Of a stretch of DNA of 48,944 nucleotides, positions 8,610 through 18,477 are shown in pieces (within the stretch, counting starts at the first letter, position 1; each line of letters opens with the position of its first letter). The notes beneath the pieces were generated by a model. The model saw only the letters and a program-made list of their open reading frames with translations. It ran no database searches and was not told where the DNA came from. The translations under genes and the position numbers were made by a program. Origin of the DNA: Mycobacterium attenuatum (lineage in GTDB: Bacteria > Actinomycetota > Actinomycetes > Mycobacteriales > Mycobacteriaceae); assembly GCF_900566085.1 (NCBI RefSeq), contig NZ_UPHT01000021.1, forward strand, positions 1-48,944, in the 5' to 3' direction.

Positions 8610-11584
8610 GCGATATCCCGACGGCCACCGAAAACAGTCCCGCGGGCCTAACCGAAAACGGGGCCGGCAAACGGCCGTCGTTGGCCCGGATAATTCACCG
8701 TCTTGCGGTGCCAATCGTGCTGCTCTGGATTGGACTGGTCGTCGTTCTCAGCATTTTCGTCCCGTCGCTGGAAAAGGTGGGTAAAGACCACACCGTGTCG
8801 TTGAGCCCCAATGACGCGGAGTCGATGGTCGCGATGAAGCGTGTCGGAAAAGTCTTCCATGAGTTCAACACCGACAGCTCGGTGATGATCGTGCTGGAAG
8901 GCGACCAGCCGCTCGATGACAAAGCCCACCACTATTACGACGAACTGATCCGCAGGCTTTCCGCCGACACCAAACACGTTCAGCACATCCAGGATTTCTG
9001 GGGTGATCCCCTGACGGCGGCCGGTTCGCAGAGTCCCGATGGCAAGGCGGCCTACGTCCAGCTGAACCTCGCCGGCAACCAGGGCGAGTCCCTGGCCAAC
9101 GAGTCCGTCGAAGCGGTGCGCGAGATCGTCGACAGCGTTGCGGCCCCGCCGGGTGTGAAGGCATATGTCACGGGTGCGGCCGCGCTCACCGCCGATCAGT
9201 CCACGTCCGGCGACAAAGGCGTCAAGAAAGTCACGATGATCACCTTTCTGGTGATTATCGTGATGCTGCTGTTCGTATACCGATCCATTGTCCAGGTGCT
9301 GCTGGTCCTGGTGATGGTCGGAATCGAGTTGATGGCGGCCCGGCAAGTCGTCGCTTTCCTGGGGCATTACAACATCATCGGGCTTTCCACCTTCGCGGTT
9401 AATCTGCTGGTGCTGATGGCGATCGCAGCCAGTACCGACTATGCGATATTCGTGCTCGGCCGATATCAAGAGGCGCGCGGCCTCGGTGAGGACCGGGAAA
9501 AGGCCTTCTACACGATGTTCCACGGGACGGCGCACGTGGTCCTCGGCTCCGGCCTCACGATTGCCGGCGCGATGTATTGCCTGAGCTTCACCCGGCTTCC
9601 GTATTTCCAGACCCTGGGCGCCCCGTGCGCCATAGGGATGCTGGTAGCGGTGCTTGCCGCCCTCACCCTGGGGCCGGCCGTGCTGGTCGTCGGAAGCTAC
9701 TTCAAGATTTTCGATCCCAAGCGCAAGATGCGGACCCGGGGCTGGCGTCGGGTGGGCACCGCGATCGTGCGCTGGCCCGGACCGATCCTGGCCGTGTCCA
9801 TCGCGATCGCCCTGATCGGGCTGCTTGCCCTGCCGGGGTACAAGACCAATTACGACAGCAAGAAGTATCTGCCGCCGTGGACCCCCGCCAATGTGGGTTA
9901 CACAGCTGCCGGTCGTCATTTCTCTCAGGCCCGGATGAATCCGGAGCTGCTCCTGGTGGAAACCGATCACGATATGCGCAATCCGGCCGACATGCTGGTC
10001 ATCGACCGGATCGCCAAAGCGGTCTTTCATGTGCCCGGTATTTCGCGGGTGCAGGCGATCACCCGGCCGTTGGGCAGGCCAATCGAGCACACCTCGATTC
10101 CGTTTCAGATCAGCATGCAAAACACTGTCCAGGTCGAGAACATGCAGTACATGAAGCAGCGGATGGCCGACATGCTGACCCAGGCCGACGCGATGCAGCA
10201 GTCGATCGACACCATGCAGCACATGTACGACATCATGGCCCAGACGGTGAAAGTCACCCACAATATGGATGTCTTGACGCACGAAATGGTCGTCATCACC
10301 AACCAATTGCGGGATCACATAGCCGATTTCGACGATTTCTGGCGGCCGATTCGCAGTTACTTCTATTGGGAGCGGCACTGCTACGACATTCCGATCTGCT
10401 GGTCGCTGCGGTCGATATTCGATGCGCTGGACGGTCTGGACCAGATCGACGAGAAGCTGGCGGAACTTTCCGGCAACCTGGATCAATTGGACGTGTTGAT
10501 GCCGCAGATGCTTGCCCAGTTGCCGCCGCAGATCGCGACCATGAAGACGATGAAGACGATGATGCTGACCATGCACAGCTCGATGTCGTCGCTGTATGAC
10601 CAAATGGACGAGATGTCCAAGAATTCGACGGCGATGGGGCAGGCGTTCGACGCGTCGCGTAACGACGACTCGTTCTACATTCCGCCGGAGGTTTTCGACA
10701 ACCCCGACTTCAAGCGGGGCCTGAAGATGTTCTTGTCGCCGGATGGGCATGCGGTTCGCTTCATCATTTCCCACGAAGGTGACCCGGCCACCCCCGAAGG
10801 CATCTCACACGTCGAACCGATCTTGAAGGCGGCCAAGGAGGCCATCAAGGGAACTCCGCTGGAGGGCGCCAAGATCTATCTCGGTGGAACCGCCGCGGTC
10901 TTCAAGGATATGCGCGACGGCTCCAAATGGGATCTCATGATCGCCGGAATTGCCGCCGCCAGTTTGATTTTCATCATCATGCTGGTCATTACCCGAAGCG
11001 TGGTGGCGGCCTTCACCATTGTCGGTACGGTGCTGTTGTCGTTGGGTGCCTCATTCGGGCTTTCGGTTCTGGTCTGGCAGGACATCCTCGGTTTCGAATT
11101 GCACTGGATGGTGCTGGCGATGTCGGTCATCCTGCTGCTGGCCGTCGGATCGGACTACAACCTGCTGCTGGTATCGCGCTTCAAGGAGGAAATCGGCGCC
11201 GGGATAAAGACCGGGATCATTCGCTCGATGGCCGGCACCGGTGCGGTGGTGACTTCCGCGGGCCTGGTCTTCGCCGCCACCATGGCCTCGTTCGTCTTCA
11301 GTGATCTGAAGGTGATCGGACAGGTGGGAACGACGATCGCACTGGGTCTGTTGTTCGACACGCTGATTGTGCGGTCGTTCATGATGCCGTCGGTGGCGGC
11401 GCTGATGGGCCGCTGGTTCTGGTGGCCGCAGCGGGTGCGCACGCGCCCGGCCAGCCAGCTACTTCGGCCTTACGGCCCGCGACCCTTGGTTCGTGCCCTG
11501 TTGCTGCCCCGCGACGGCAAGTCCGCAAACCCCTCCGGAACCGCGGACACCGATCGATTCCCGGTGAGCACTCCGCATTACTGA
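8606..11584 (+). CDS. RND-family transporter MmpL, second copy (MmpL4/MmpL5-like)
   Basis: 992 residues, a full-length paralogue of the mmpL4 at 3554-6460. It has the same membrane and periplasmic architecture, the proton-relay pair D278-Y279 (STDYA) and the second pair in [12 protein letters not shown]. The periplasmic domain keeps [16 protein letters not shown] and CYDIPICW and the Met/Gln-rich helical hairpin. ATG at 8606 is chosen for its ATGA overlap with mmpS; the upstream reading frame is mmpS antiframe. MmpL4 and MmpL5 are redundant siderophore exporters in M. tuberculosis, so siderophore export is the leading hypothesis; lipid export (for example glycopeptidolipid-like) is the alternative. 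In M. tuberculosis this position holds PPE11 and Rv0454. Confidence 0.92.
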   Translation: MSDIPTATENSPAGLTENGAGKRPSLARIIHRLAVPIVLLWIGLVVVLSIFVPSLEKVGKDHTVSLSPNDAESMVAMKRVGKVFHEFNTDSSVMIVLEGDQPLDDKAHHYYDELIRRLSADTKHVQHIQDFWGDPLTAAGSQSPDGKAAYVQLNLAGNQGESLANESVEAVREIVDSVAAPPGVKAYVTGAAALTADQSTSGDKGVKKVTMITFLVIIVMLLFVYRSIVQVLLVLVMVGIELMAARQVVAFLGHYNIIGLSTFAVNLLVLMAIAASTDYAIFVLGRYQEARGLGEDREKAFYTMFHGTAHVVLGSGLTIAGAMYCLSFTRLPYFQTLGAPCAIGMLVAVLAALTLGPAVLVVGSYFKIFDPKRKMRTRGWRRVGTAIVRWPGPILAVSIAIALIGLLALPGYKTNYDSKKYLPPWTPANVGYTAAGRHFSQARMNPELLLVETDHDMRNPADMLVIDRIAKAVFHVPGISRVQAITRPLGRPIEHTSIPFQISMQNTVQVENMQYMKQRMADMLTQADAMQQSIDTMQHMYDIMAQTVKVTHNMDVLTHEMVVITNQLRDHIADFDDFWRPIRSYFYWERHCYDIPICWSLRSIFDALDGLDQIDEKLAELSGNLDQLDVLMPQMLAQLPPQIATMKTMKTMMLTMHSSMSSLYDQMDEMSKNSTAMGQAFDASRNDDSFYIPPEVFDNPDFKRGLKMFLSPDGHAVRFIISHEGDPATPEGISHVEPILKAAKEAIKGTPLEGAKIYLGGTAAVFKDMRDGSKWDLMIAGIAAASLIFIIMLVITRSVVAAFTIVGTVLLSLGASFGLSVLVWQDILGFELHWMVLAMSVILLLAVGSDYNLLLVSRFKEEIGAGIKTGIIRSMAGTGAVVTSAGLVFAATMASFVFSDLKVIGQVGTTIALGLLFDTLIVRSFMMPSVAALMGRWFWWPQRVRTRPASQLLRPYGPRPLVRALLLPRDGKSANPSGTADTDRFPVSTPHY

Positions 11585-11688
11585 ATTACTGACGGGGATC
11601 AATCATTTTGAGCGACAGCGTGATTGACTCCAGCCGCAAGAACATGCGAAAACCTCGCGCTGCCGTCGACCTCGGCGAACGGCGGCGC

Positions 11689-12138
11689 CTACCCCCAGTT
11701 CCACACCGACATGTCGCCGGGCGGGTATTGGTTGCACACCTCGGTGGACTTGGCGACCACGCCCTTGTTGTTGAAGAAAATCTTCATGTGGTTGCGCCAG
11801 CCCCACCACAGCGGATCGATGGAGTCGTAAAAGTGCTCGGAGTAATCCCGGCGGTCCGCGGGTGACAACGAGAAGAACCAGTGCACCTTGTCCTGGGTCG
11901 CCTGCTGGTACTGCGCATGGTTGTTGTAGTCGATCATGTACCGCTCGTAGTACACCGGACTGGTATCCCTGGTGGCCGCCAATATTTGTTCGGCATCGCA
12001 GGTGGTGGCGATCATCCGGCGAGGGATCGGAAAGTCGTCCGTGGAATCGGCCGCCGCGGTCGTCGGGGCGACCACTGCGGCGACGCCCAACGCGAGAAAA
12101 ACAACGCCTGCGCGCAGGCCGGAACTCAGCCGAGACAT
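11689..12138 (-). CDS. Secreted protein required for siderophore secretion (Rv0455c homologue)
   Basis: 149 residues. A signal peptide is evident ([29 protein letters not shown], cut after AAA), followed by the mature sequence [21 protein letters not shown], nearly identical to M. tuberculosis Rv0455c (148 residues). Two cysteines (ATTCDAE and TEVCNQY) could form a disulfide. The M. tuberculosis protein is secreted and needed for efficient mycobactin export together with the MmpS/MmpL4-5 system. Its location directly downstream of the second mmpL, convergent with it, therefore makes functional sense. ATG at 12138 is preferred; a GTG three codons upstream (12147) is possible. Confidence 0.92.
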   Translation of the reverse strand: MSRLSSGLRAGVVFLALGVAAVVAPTTAAADSTDDFPIPRRMIATTCDAEQILAATRDTSPVYYERYMIDYNNHAQYQQATQDKVHWFFSLSPADRRDYSEHFYDSIDPLWWGWRNHMKIFFNNKGVVAKSTEVCNQYPPGDMSVWNWG

Positions 12139-12214
12139 AGTTGTCACCGTAACACTTTCGGGGCCCGGGCATAGCGTCGGCAGTCACATTCGGTCACATT
12201 GCTAGCCCGTCTCA

Positions 12215-13153
12215 CTATGCATTGCCATCAGGGACGATCACGTGGTTCGGGTCGGGCCGCAGCTCCGGCGGAGCTTGGCTGTAGTCGCCGAACGGGCCGT
12301 CGCGGCGCTCGATCGCGGCCCGTACCCCCTGGGTTTCGGCGGTCTTGATGAACTCGAGTGCGTCGGGGGTGTTGCGCATCAGGCCGTCGAGAATGCCGCC
12401 CAACGTCTGGGTGGACGCCAGTCCCATGTTCTCGTAGGCCTGATTGACGATCAGCTTCTGGGCCTGTAGCTGCGACAACGGGATTCGCGCCAGCTCGGTG
12501 GCGATCTCGGCGACGCGGGCCTCGAGGCGCTCGAAGGGCACCGCCTCGTTGATCAGCTCGACTTCGGCGGCCTGGACACCGGTGAGCGGCCGGCCGGTCA
12601 GCGCGTGCCATTTGACCTTGGCCAGGCTCAGCCGGTACAGCCACATCCCGGTCAGATAGGCCCCCCACATGCGGCTGTACGGGGTGCCGATCACGGCGTC
12701 GTTGCTGGCGATCACGATGTCGGCGCACAACGCATAGTCGCTGGCGCCGCCCACGCACCAGCCGTGCACCTGCGCGATCACCGGCTTCGACGCCCGCCAG
12801 ATCGCCATGAACTTCTGGGTCGGGCCCGTCTCGCGGGCGCTGACCATCGCGAAATCCTTACCCGGATCCCACCTGCCGTCGGTCATCATGGCCTCACTCC
12901 AGTGCTGGAAGCCACCGCCGAAGTCGTAACCGCCGGAGAAGGCGCGTCCGGCGCCGCGCAGCACGATGACTTTGATGTCCCGGTCGCGTTCGGCCAGCCC
13001 CACCGCGGCCTCGATCTCGTCGGGCATGGGCGGAACGATGGTGTTGAGGTGTTCCGGGCGATTCAACGTGATGGTGGCGACCGGCCCGGCCGTGGCGTAG
13101 AGCAGCGTTTCGAAGTCGGGTATGGACGGGGGAACAGGCCGGGAAAAAGACAT
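12215..13153 (-). CDS. echA2: Enoyl-CoA hydratase/isomerase family protein EchA2
   Basis: 312 residues with the crotonase fold. The two oxyanion-hole segments are visible: RGAGRAFSGGYDFGGG at about residue 80-95 and VHGWCVGGASDYALCADIVIAS near residue 130-150. The length and a long insert after the first segment match M. tuberculosis EchA2 (Rv0456c, 304 residues). The family hydrates or isomerises enoyl-CoA thioesters; the substrate is unknown. ATG at 13153 (MSFSRPVPPSI) is preferred over an in-frame start 12 codons upstream. It appears to be transcribed alone. Confidence 0.87.
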   Translation of the reverse strand: MSFSRPVPPSIPDFETLLYATAGPVATITLNRPEHLNTIVPPMPDEIEAAVGLAERDRDIKVIVLRGAGRAFSGGYDFGGGFQHWSEAMMTDGRWDPGKDFAMVSARETGPTQKFMAIWRASKPVIAQVHGWCVGGASDYALCADIVIASNDAVIGTPYSRMWGAYLTGMWLYRLSLAKVKWHALTGRPLTGVQAAEVELINEAVPFERLEARVAEIATELARIPLSQLQAQKLIVNQAYENMGLASTQTLGGILDGLMRNTPDALEFIKTAETQGVRAAIERRDGPFGDYSQAPPELRPDPNHVIVPDGNA

Positions 13154-13195
13154 AGCCGAAGCGAAGCCGCTGGGGGACTTCAGTGTCAAGCAGTC

Positions 13196-13495
13196 TCAAG
13201 CGCGGTTCAGCGGGAGACACCAGCGCATGTGGGCCACCCCGGCAACGATCCCGTCGTCCTGGCGCAGCCCGTCGATGAACCGTGCGCCGGCCACGAAAAT
13301 GGCGCCGCGCCTGGCGAAGAAACGCTCGGTCGCCAGGATGCCGAGCGCCAGGACGGCCACGAGGTTCAACTGTCCGGTGCGGGCGTACAGCCCGGCCGCG
13401 ATCGGGATCGTTTGGCCGGGCAGCGCTACCCCGAAGCCCTCCACCCTGACCAGCGCGATTGACGGCCGCGTAAGGGTGCCCAGAGATCGGCGCCG
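13196..13495 (-). pseudogene. Decayed DedA-family membrane protein gene
   Basis: A minus-strand frame reads ALVRVEGFGVALPGQTIPIA then AGLYARTGQLNLVAVLALGILAT, the conserved N-terminal region of DedA (VTT-domain) membrane proteins. It then jumps directly to ERFFARRGAIFVAGARFIDGLRQ and GIVAGVAHMRW, the family's second conserved block. The segment normally between them (roughly 30 residues, including the GD-IG region) is missing. The C-terminal part is also lost: after MRW the frame ends within seven residues. No plausible N-terminus exists, since the frame closes at 13498. It is therefore a remnant with an internal deletion and loss of both ends. In M. tuberculosis this gap holds the mazEF1 toxin-antitoxin pair, which is not seen here. 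Confidence 0.7.
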
Positions 13496-13523
13496 CTAGA
13501 CGTCGCGACCACGACCAGTGCGG

Positions 13524-15542
13524 TTACCCGCGGCCGCCCAGCATCTGGTGCAGGAATGAGTAACTCAGCGCCGATCTGAAGGCCAGCTGCTCGTTGTCGG
13601 CCGCGCCGGCGTGCCCGCCCTCGATGTTCTCGTAGTACCAGACACGATGGCCGGCGGCTTCCAGCGCTGCCGTCATCTTGCGAGCGTGGCCCGGGTGGAC
13701 GCGGTCATCACGCGTGGAGGTGGTCAACAGCACCGGCGGATACTGCCGCTCGACCGAAATATTCTGGTACGGCGAGTATTCGGAGATGAATTCCCAGTCT
13801 TCGGGATTGTCGGGGTCGCCGTATTCGGCCATCCAGGAGGCTCCGGCCAACAGCAGGTGATAGCGCTTCATGTCCAGCAGCGGCACATCGCAGACCAGCG
13901 CGCCGAATTTCTCCGGGTACTTGGTCAGCATGATTCCCATCAGCAGCCCGCCGTTGCTGCCACCCCGGGCGCCGAGCTGCGCGACGGTGGTGATCTCGCG
14001 TTTCACCAAATCCGTTGCGACGGCGGCGAAGTCCTCGGCCACCTTGTGCCGGTCCGCGCGCATCGCCTGGGTGTGCCAGCCGGGTCCGTACTCACCGCCG
14101 CCGCGAATGTTGGCCAGCACGTAGGTGCCGCCGCGGGCCAGCCACAACCGGCCCAGCACGCCATCGTATGCGGGTGTCCTGGGCACCTCGAATCCGCCGT
14201 AGCCGCTGAGCAGCGTCGGGCCGGGTCCGTCGGCGTTCGCGGGTCGCACGACAAAATACGGGATGGGCGTCCCGTCGTCGGAGTCGGTGAAATGCTGTGC
14301 CACCGTGAGATTTCCGGCGTCGAAGAACGTCGGTGCAGATTTGATCTCGGCGAGTTGCCCGTCGTCGGTGCCGCGCAGCAGTCGTGACGGCCGGTCGAAC
14401 CCGCTGGAGTCGAGGAACAATTCGTTACCGTGGCTGTCGGCGGTGACGACGACGGTGTGGGCCGCTGCCGGGATGCCCGACAACGGTTCGCGGCGCCAGT
14501 CGCCCGGGGCGGCGATTTCGACGCGGCTGGCCACGTCCGCCAGCGTCACGATCAGCAGCCGGTCACGGGTCCACGTGTACTGATACAGGGCGGTATGTGG
14601 GTCCGGCTCGAATACCACGTTCAATTGCGCCGTGCCAGCAAGGAATTCGTCGTAGTGAGCGGCCAGCAGGCAACCTGCGGTATAGGTGGTGGCGCCGAGC
14701 GTCCAGTCGGTGCGCAGTTCGATCAGTAGCCACTGGCGGTGCACGGACACGCTGGCGTCGGTGGGCGCATCGATACGGATCAGCTCCGCGCCGCGCAGCT
14801 CGTAGACCTCGTCGTTCCAGAAGTCGAGGGCACGCGCAATCATGGTGCGCTCGAAGCCAGGGGTTCGATCCACCGACGCCATGACGCGCACGTCGGCGCG
14901 GGCGCCCTCGAACACCGTCTGCGCCTCGGCCAGCGGGGTGCCCCGGCGCCATCGCTTGACCACGCGGGGGTAGCCGGATTCGGTGAGCGAATCGGCGCCG
15001 AAGTCGGTGCCCACCAGCACGGTATCCGGGTCTTGCCAGGTGATTTGGGACTTGGCTTCCGGCAGCTCGAATCCGCCGTCGACGAATTGGCGTGTGCGCA
15101 TATCGAATTCACGCACGACGGACGCATCCGACCCGCCTGGGGACAGGCTGACCAGGGCCAGGGTGTGGTCGGGCTCGATGACGCCGGCGCCGGCCCACAC
15201 CCATTTCCGGCCGTCCACCCGACCGAGTTCGTCGACATCGATCAGGACATCCCATTCCGGCTTGTCGGCGCGGTAGCTGTCCAGCGTGGTGCGCCGCCAC
15301 AGCCCGCGCGGGTTGGCGGCGTCGCGCCAGAAGTTGTACAGGTAATCGCCGCGGCGCACCACGTAGGGGATTCGGGTGTCGGTGTCGAGCACCTCGAGCG
15401 CCTCGGCCCGCATCCGCTCGAACTCGCCGCTGCAGAACTGCGCCATGGCGGGCCCGTTGCGTGCGCGCACCCAGTCGAGTGCGCTCTCGCCGGTGACGTC
15501 TTCAAGCCACAAGTACGGGTCGTCCGGCGCCTCAGATGTCAT
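13524..15542 (-). CDS. Prolyl oligopeptidase-family serine peptidase (S9; Rv0457c homologue)
   Basis: 672 residues, against 673 for M. tuberculosis Rv0457c. The N-terminal half is a beta-propeller opening DDPYLWLEDVTGESALDWV, the usual start of S9A peptidases. The C-terminal half is an alpha/beta hydrolase with nucleophile motif GARGGSNGGLLMG, an acid in TTSTRDDRVHPGHA, and the catalytic histidine in IEGGHAGAADN. It is expected to cleave short peptides after proline or related residues in the cytoplasm. ATG at 15542 is preferred by length comparison; ATG at 15551 and a start at 15623 are in frame. It is divergent from the aldehyde dehydrogenase gene, with a short shared promoter region. Confidence 0.9.
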   Translation of the reverse strand: MTSEAPDDPYLWLEDVTGESALDWVRARNGPAMAQFCSGEFERMRAEALEVLDTDTRIPYVVRRGDYLYNFWRDAANPRGLWRRTTLDSYRADKPEWDVLIDVDELGRVDGRKWVWAGAGVIEPDHTLALVSLSPGGSDASVVREFDMRTRQFVDGGFELPEAKSQITWQDPDTVLVGTDFGADSLTESGYPRVVKRWRRGTPLAEAQTVFEGARADVRVMASVDRTPGFERTMIARALDFWNDEVYELRGAELIRIDAPTDASVSVHRQWLLIELRTDWTLGATTYTAGCLLAAHYDEFLAGTAQLNVVFEPDPHTALYQYTWTRDRLLIVTLADVASRVEIAAPGDWRREPLSGIPAAAHTVVVTADSHGNELFLDSSGFDRPSRLLRGTDDGQLAEIKSAPTFFDAGNLTVAQHFTDSDDGTPIPYFVVRPANADGPGPTLLSGYGGFEVPRTPAYDGVLGRLWLARGGTYVLANIRGGGEYGPGWHTQAMRADRHKVAEDFAAVATDLVKREITTVAQLGARGGSNGGLLMGIMLTKYPEKFGALVCDVPLLDMKRYHLLLAGASWMAEYGDPDNPEDWEFISEYSPYQNISVERQYPPVLLTTSTRDDRVHPGHARKMTAALEAAGHRVWYYENIEGGHAGAADNEQLAFRSALSYSFLHQMLGGRG

Positions 15543-15607
15543 GGAAGCCATTCTGACCCCGGCGGTAGTGTGAGCTGTATTACACGAGCTAACGAGGAGC
15601 CGAGCAG

Positions 15608-17131
15608 ATGACCGTCTTTGCACGTCCGGGTTCCGCCGGTGCGCTGATGTCGTACGAATTCCGGTACGAGAACTTCATCGGCGGCGAATGGATGGCACCC
15701 GCCCAGGGCCGCTACTTCGAAAATCTCACGCCGGTGACCGGCCAGCCGTTCTGCGAGATAGCGCGGTCCGACGAAGCCGACGTCGACAAGGCGCTCGACG
15801 CCGCGCACGCCGCGGCGCCGGGGTGGGCCAAGACCGCGCCGGCCGCGCGGGCGGCGATCCTGAACAAAATCGCCGACCGCATCGACGAGAACCGGGCCGC
15901 TCTGGCCGTGGCCGAAGTGTGGGACAACGGCAAACCCGTCAGGGAGGCGCTGGCCGCCGACATCCCGCTAGCCGCCGACCATTTCCGGTATTTCGCCGCG
16001 GCGATCCGCGCCCAGGAGGGCACCCTCTCCCAGATCGACGAGGACACCGTCGCCTACCACTTCCACGAGCCGCTCGGCGTGGTCGGTCAGATCATTCCGT
16101 GGAACTTCCCCATTCTGATGGGCGCCTGGAAACTGGCGCCGGCGCTGGCGGCCGGCAACGCGGTGGTGCTCAAACCCGCCGAGCAGACGCCGGCCTCGGT
16201 GCTGTACCTGATGACGCTGATCGCCGACCTGCTGCCGCCGGGAGTGGTCAACGTGGTCAACGGATTCGGCTTCGAGGCGGGAAAACCGCTGGCGTCCAGC
16301 AACCGGATCGCCAAGGTGGCCTTCACCGGGGAGACCACGACCGGTCGGCTGATCATGCAATATGCCTCCCAGAACCTGATCCCGGTCACCCTGGAACTCG
16401 GCGGCAAGAGCCCCAACATCTTCTTCTCCGACGTGATGGCGGCCAATGACGATTTCCAGGACAAGGCGCTGGAGGGCTTCACGATGTTCGCCCTCAACCA
16501 GGGCGAGGTGTGCACCTGCCCGTCGCGCAGCCTGATCCAGGCCGACATCTACGACGAGTTCCTGGAACTGGCCGCGATCCGGACCAAGGCGGTTCGGCAA
16601 GGTGACCCGCTGAACACCGAGACGATGCTGGGCTCGCAGGCCTCCAACGATCAGCTCGAGAAGATCTTGTCCTACATCGAGATCGGCAAGGAAGATGGGG
16701 CCAAGGTCATCACCGGCGGCGAGCGCGCCGACCTGGGAGGTGACCTGGCCGGCGGGTTCTACCTGCAGCCCACGATTTTCGCCGGCAACAACGCGATGCG
16801 GATCTTCCAGGAGGAGATCTTCGGGCCGGTCGTCGCCGTCGCCTCCTTCACCGACTACGACGACGCGATCGGCATTGCCAACGACACTCTCTATGGTCTG
16901 GGCGCGGGCGTGTGGAGCCGCGACGGCAATACCGCCTACCGGGCCGGGCGCGACATCCAGGCCGGACGGGTGTGGGTCAACTGCTACCACGTCTATCCAC
17001 CGCATGCGGCGTTCGGCGGCTACAAGCTGTCCGGCTTCGGCCGCGAGTGCCACAAGATGGCGCTCGAGCATTATCAGCAGACCAAGAACCTGATGGTGTC
17101 CTACAGCGACAAGGCGCTCGGGTTGTTCTGA
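15608..17131 (+). CDS. NAD-dependent aldehyde dehydrogenase (Rv0458 homologue)
   Basis: 507 residues, equal to Rv0458. All class signatures are present: NFIGGEW near the N-terminus, PWNFP (cofactor site), the catalytic glutamate in LELGGKSPN, the catalytic cysteine in [11 protein letters not shown], and the C-terminal [12 protein letters not shown]. The pattern [14 protein letters not shown] is that of ExaC/AldA-type acetaldehyde or aliphatic aldehyde dehydrogenases. The start is an ATG preceded by ACGAGGAGCCGAGCAG, a good ribosome-binding site. It is followed by a DUF779 protein with a one-base overlap (TGATG); this pairing is widespread in actinobacteria and proteobacteria. Confidence 0.93.
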   Translation: MTVFARPGSAGALMSYEFRYENFIGGEWMAPAQGRYFENLTPVTGQPFCEIARSDEADVDKALDAAHAAAPGWAKTAPAARAAILNKIADRIDENRAALAVAEVWDNGKPVREALAADIPLAADHFRYFAAAIRAQEGTLSQIDEDTVAYHFHEPLGVVGQIIPWNFPILMGAWKLAPALAAGNAVVLKPAEQTPASVLYLMTLIADLLPPGVVNVVNGFGFEAGKPLASSNRIAKVAFTGETTTGRLIMQYASQNLIPVTLELGGKSPNIFFSDVMAANDDFQDKALEGFTMFALNQGEVCTCPSRSLIQADIYDEFLELAAIRTKAVRQGDPLNTETMLGSQASNDQLEKILSYIEIGKEDGAKVITGGERADLGGDLAGGFYLQPTIFAGNNAMRIFQEEIFGPVVAVASFTDYDDAIGIANDTLYGLGAGVWSRDGNTAYRAGRDIQAGRVWVNCYHVYPPHAAFGGYKLSGFGRECHKMALEHYQQTKNLMVSYSDKALGLF

Positions 17132-17619
17132 TGGATGCGCCGCCCGGTGTGGTCATCACCGCGTCCGCCGCCGAGTTGCTGGCCCGGTTGCACGACCGGC
17201 ACGGTCCGCTGATGTTTCACCAGTCCGGCGGCTGCTGCGACGGGTCCGCGCCGATGTGCTACCCGCACGGGGACTTCCTCGTCGGCGACCATGACGTCCT
17301 GCTCGGCGTGCTCGATGTGACGGAAAAGGGCGTGCCGGTATGGATCTCGGGTCCGCAGTACCAGGCTCAATATCGAGACCAGCACACCCAACTGGTGATC
17401 GACGTGGTACCGGGCCGCGGCAGCGGGTTCAGCCTGGAAGCACCGGAGGGCGTGCGTTTTCTCAGTCGCGGCCGGGTCTTCACCGACGAGGAGACGTCTG
17501 CGCGGGAGGCAGTTCCAGTGATCACGGGTGCGGCTTACGCGCGCGGCGAACGGCCGCCGGTACGAGGTGAAGTCGTCGCCGACAACGCGCCGGGAGCGTG
17601 CCGGGCCACGCGCGGGTGA
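17131..17619 (+). CDS. DUF779 family protein (Rv0459 homologue)
   Basis: 162 residues (Rv0459 has 163). The conserved N-terminal block LMFHQSGGCCDGSAPMCYP carries three cysteines and a histidine that could bind a metal, and FLVGDHDVLLG follows, both typical of DUF779. The family has no proven activity but is constantly linked to ExaC-type aldehyde dehydrogenases, as here, so an accessory or maturation role is inferred. The ATG overlaps the dehydrogenase stop (TGATG). A GTG at 17616 overlaps this gene's stop. Confidence 0.88.
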   Translation: MDAPPGVVITASAAELLARLHDRHGPLMFHQSGGCCDGSAPMCYPHGDFLVGDHDVLLGVLDVTEKGVPVWISGPQYQAQYRDQHTQLVIDVVPGRGSGFSLEAPEGVRFLSRGRVFTDEETSAREAVPVITGAAYARGERPPVRGEVVADNAPGACRATRG

Positions 17620-17639
17620 CCGCAGTAAGGTCGTACAAC

Positions 17640-17918
17640 GTGATTCCCCTTCCGCGAGCGCGGCTGCTGACGAGCGCGTTGCTGGTCGGTAATGCGGTCG
17701 GCTTGCTGGCGGGGGTGGCGGGAACCGTGCTGGTGCATACTCCGATCCGGCCAGATCTGGTCATTGCGCTGGTGGTCGCGATTCCCAGCGTGCTCGGGCT
17801 GGCGATCATCCTGTTTTCCGGACGCCGTTGGGTGACGACGCTGGGCGCTTTCATCCTCGCGCTGGCGCCGGGCTGGTTCGGTGTGCTGGTGGCAATCGAG
17901 GTGGCATCCCGTGGCTGA
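17640..17918 (+). CDS. Small hydrophobic membrane protein (Rv0460 homologue)
   Basis: 92 residues with three predicted transmembrane stretches: LLTSALLVGNAVGLLAGVAG, LVIALVVAIPSVLGLAIILF and WVTTLGAFILALAPGWFGVL. It corresponds in position and character to Rv0460 (about 79 residues). Function is unknown. GTG at 17640 is chosen for the AAGG ten bases upstream; a GTG at 17616, which overlaps the preceding stop as GTGA, would add eight residues and is equally defensible. It overlaps the next gene by 8 bases. Confidence 0.7.
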   Translation: MIPLPRARLLTSALLVGNAVGLLAGVAGTVLVHTPIRPDLVIALVVAIPSVLGLAIILFSGRRWVTTLGAFILALAPGWFGVLVAIEVASRG

Positions 17919-18477
17919 CAAAGAGGCTGACCAAGATCAGGTTCCGGACCCGGGGACGGCACCGTTCGTGCCCGATTTCGACACCGGCTCGCAGCCCTTG
18001 CCCGTGTTGGCCGCCGACGCCGAGAAGGCGGACTCGGCAAGGCAGGGCAAGGAGGAACCTGACAGCCCGCCTTCCACCCCGCCTGTCGCGGAAGCACCCA
18101 CCGACGCGTCGACGGGCGAGCCGGCTGCCGCACCCGTGCAGGTGCCCGGCCGCTACCAGTACCTGAAGTGGTGGAAGTTGTTGCTGGTCATCCTCGGCGT
18201 GTGGTTCGGTGCGGCCGAGGTCGGGCTGAGTCTGTTCTATTGGTGGTATCAGACGCTGGACAAGACGGCGGCCGTCTTTGTCGTCTTGGTCTATGTCGTG
18301 GCGTGCGCCGTCGGCGGCGTGATTCTGTCGATGGTGCAGGGTCGGCCCATGATCGCGGCATTGTCAATCGGGGTGATGTCGGGGCCGTTCGCCTCCGTCG
18401 CCGCTGCGGCACCGCTGTACGGCTATTACTACTGCGAGCGGGTGGGCCACTGTCTGGTCGGCGTCATCCCGTACTAG
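17911..18477 (+). CDS. Proline/acid-rich membrane protein (Rv0461 homologue)
   Basis: 188 residues from GTG 17911, overlapping the preceding gene by 8 bases. The first 85 residues are hydrophilic and rich in Pro, Asp and Glu, probably disordered and cytoplasmic. The C-terminal half has three hydrophobic segments ([42 protein letters not shown] and [16 protein letters not shown]) and two cysteines in [12 protein letters not shown]. It matches Rv0461 in place and layout. Function is unknown. Its TAG stop is part of a CTAG palindrome that is also the TAG stop of the convergent PPE gene. Confidence 0.8.
   Translation: MADKEADQDQVPDPGTAPFVPDFDTGSQPLPVLAADAEKADSARQGKEEPDSPPSTPPVAEAPTDASTGEPAAAPVQVPGRYQYLKWWKLLLVILGVWFGAAEVGLSLFYWWYQTLDKTAAVFVVLVYVVACAVGGVILSMVQGRPMIAALSIGVMSGPFASVAAAAPLYGYYYCERVGHCLVGVIPY

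Noticed and set aside
8648..10774. A 708-codon open frame on the minus strand inside the second mmpL
   Set aside because: It is a GC-bias shadow: full length of it is antisense to a clearly conserved MmpL protein, and its translation (rich in His, Arg, Asp, Val without domain structure) resembles no protein.
13122..13499. A 125-codon plus-strand frame between echA2 and the peptidase gene
   Set aside because: It is antisense to the DedA remnant and the start of echA2; no plausible start context or motif.
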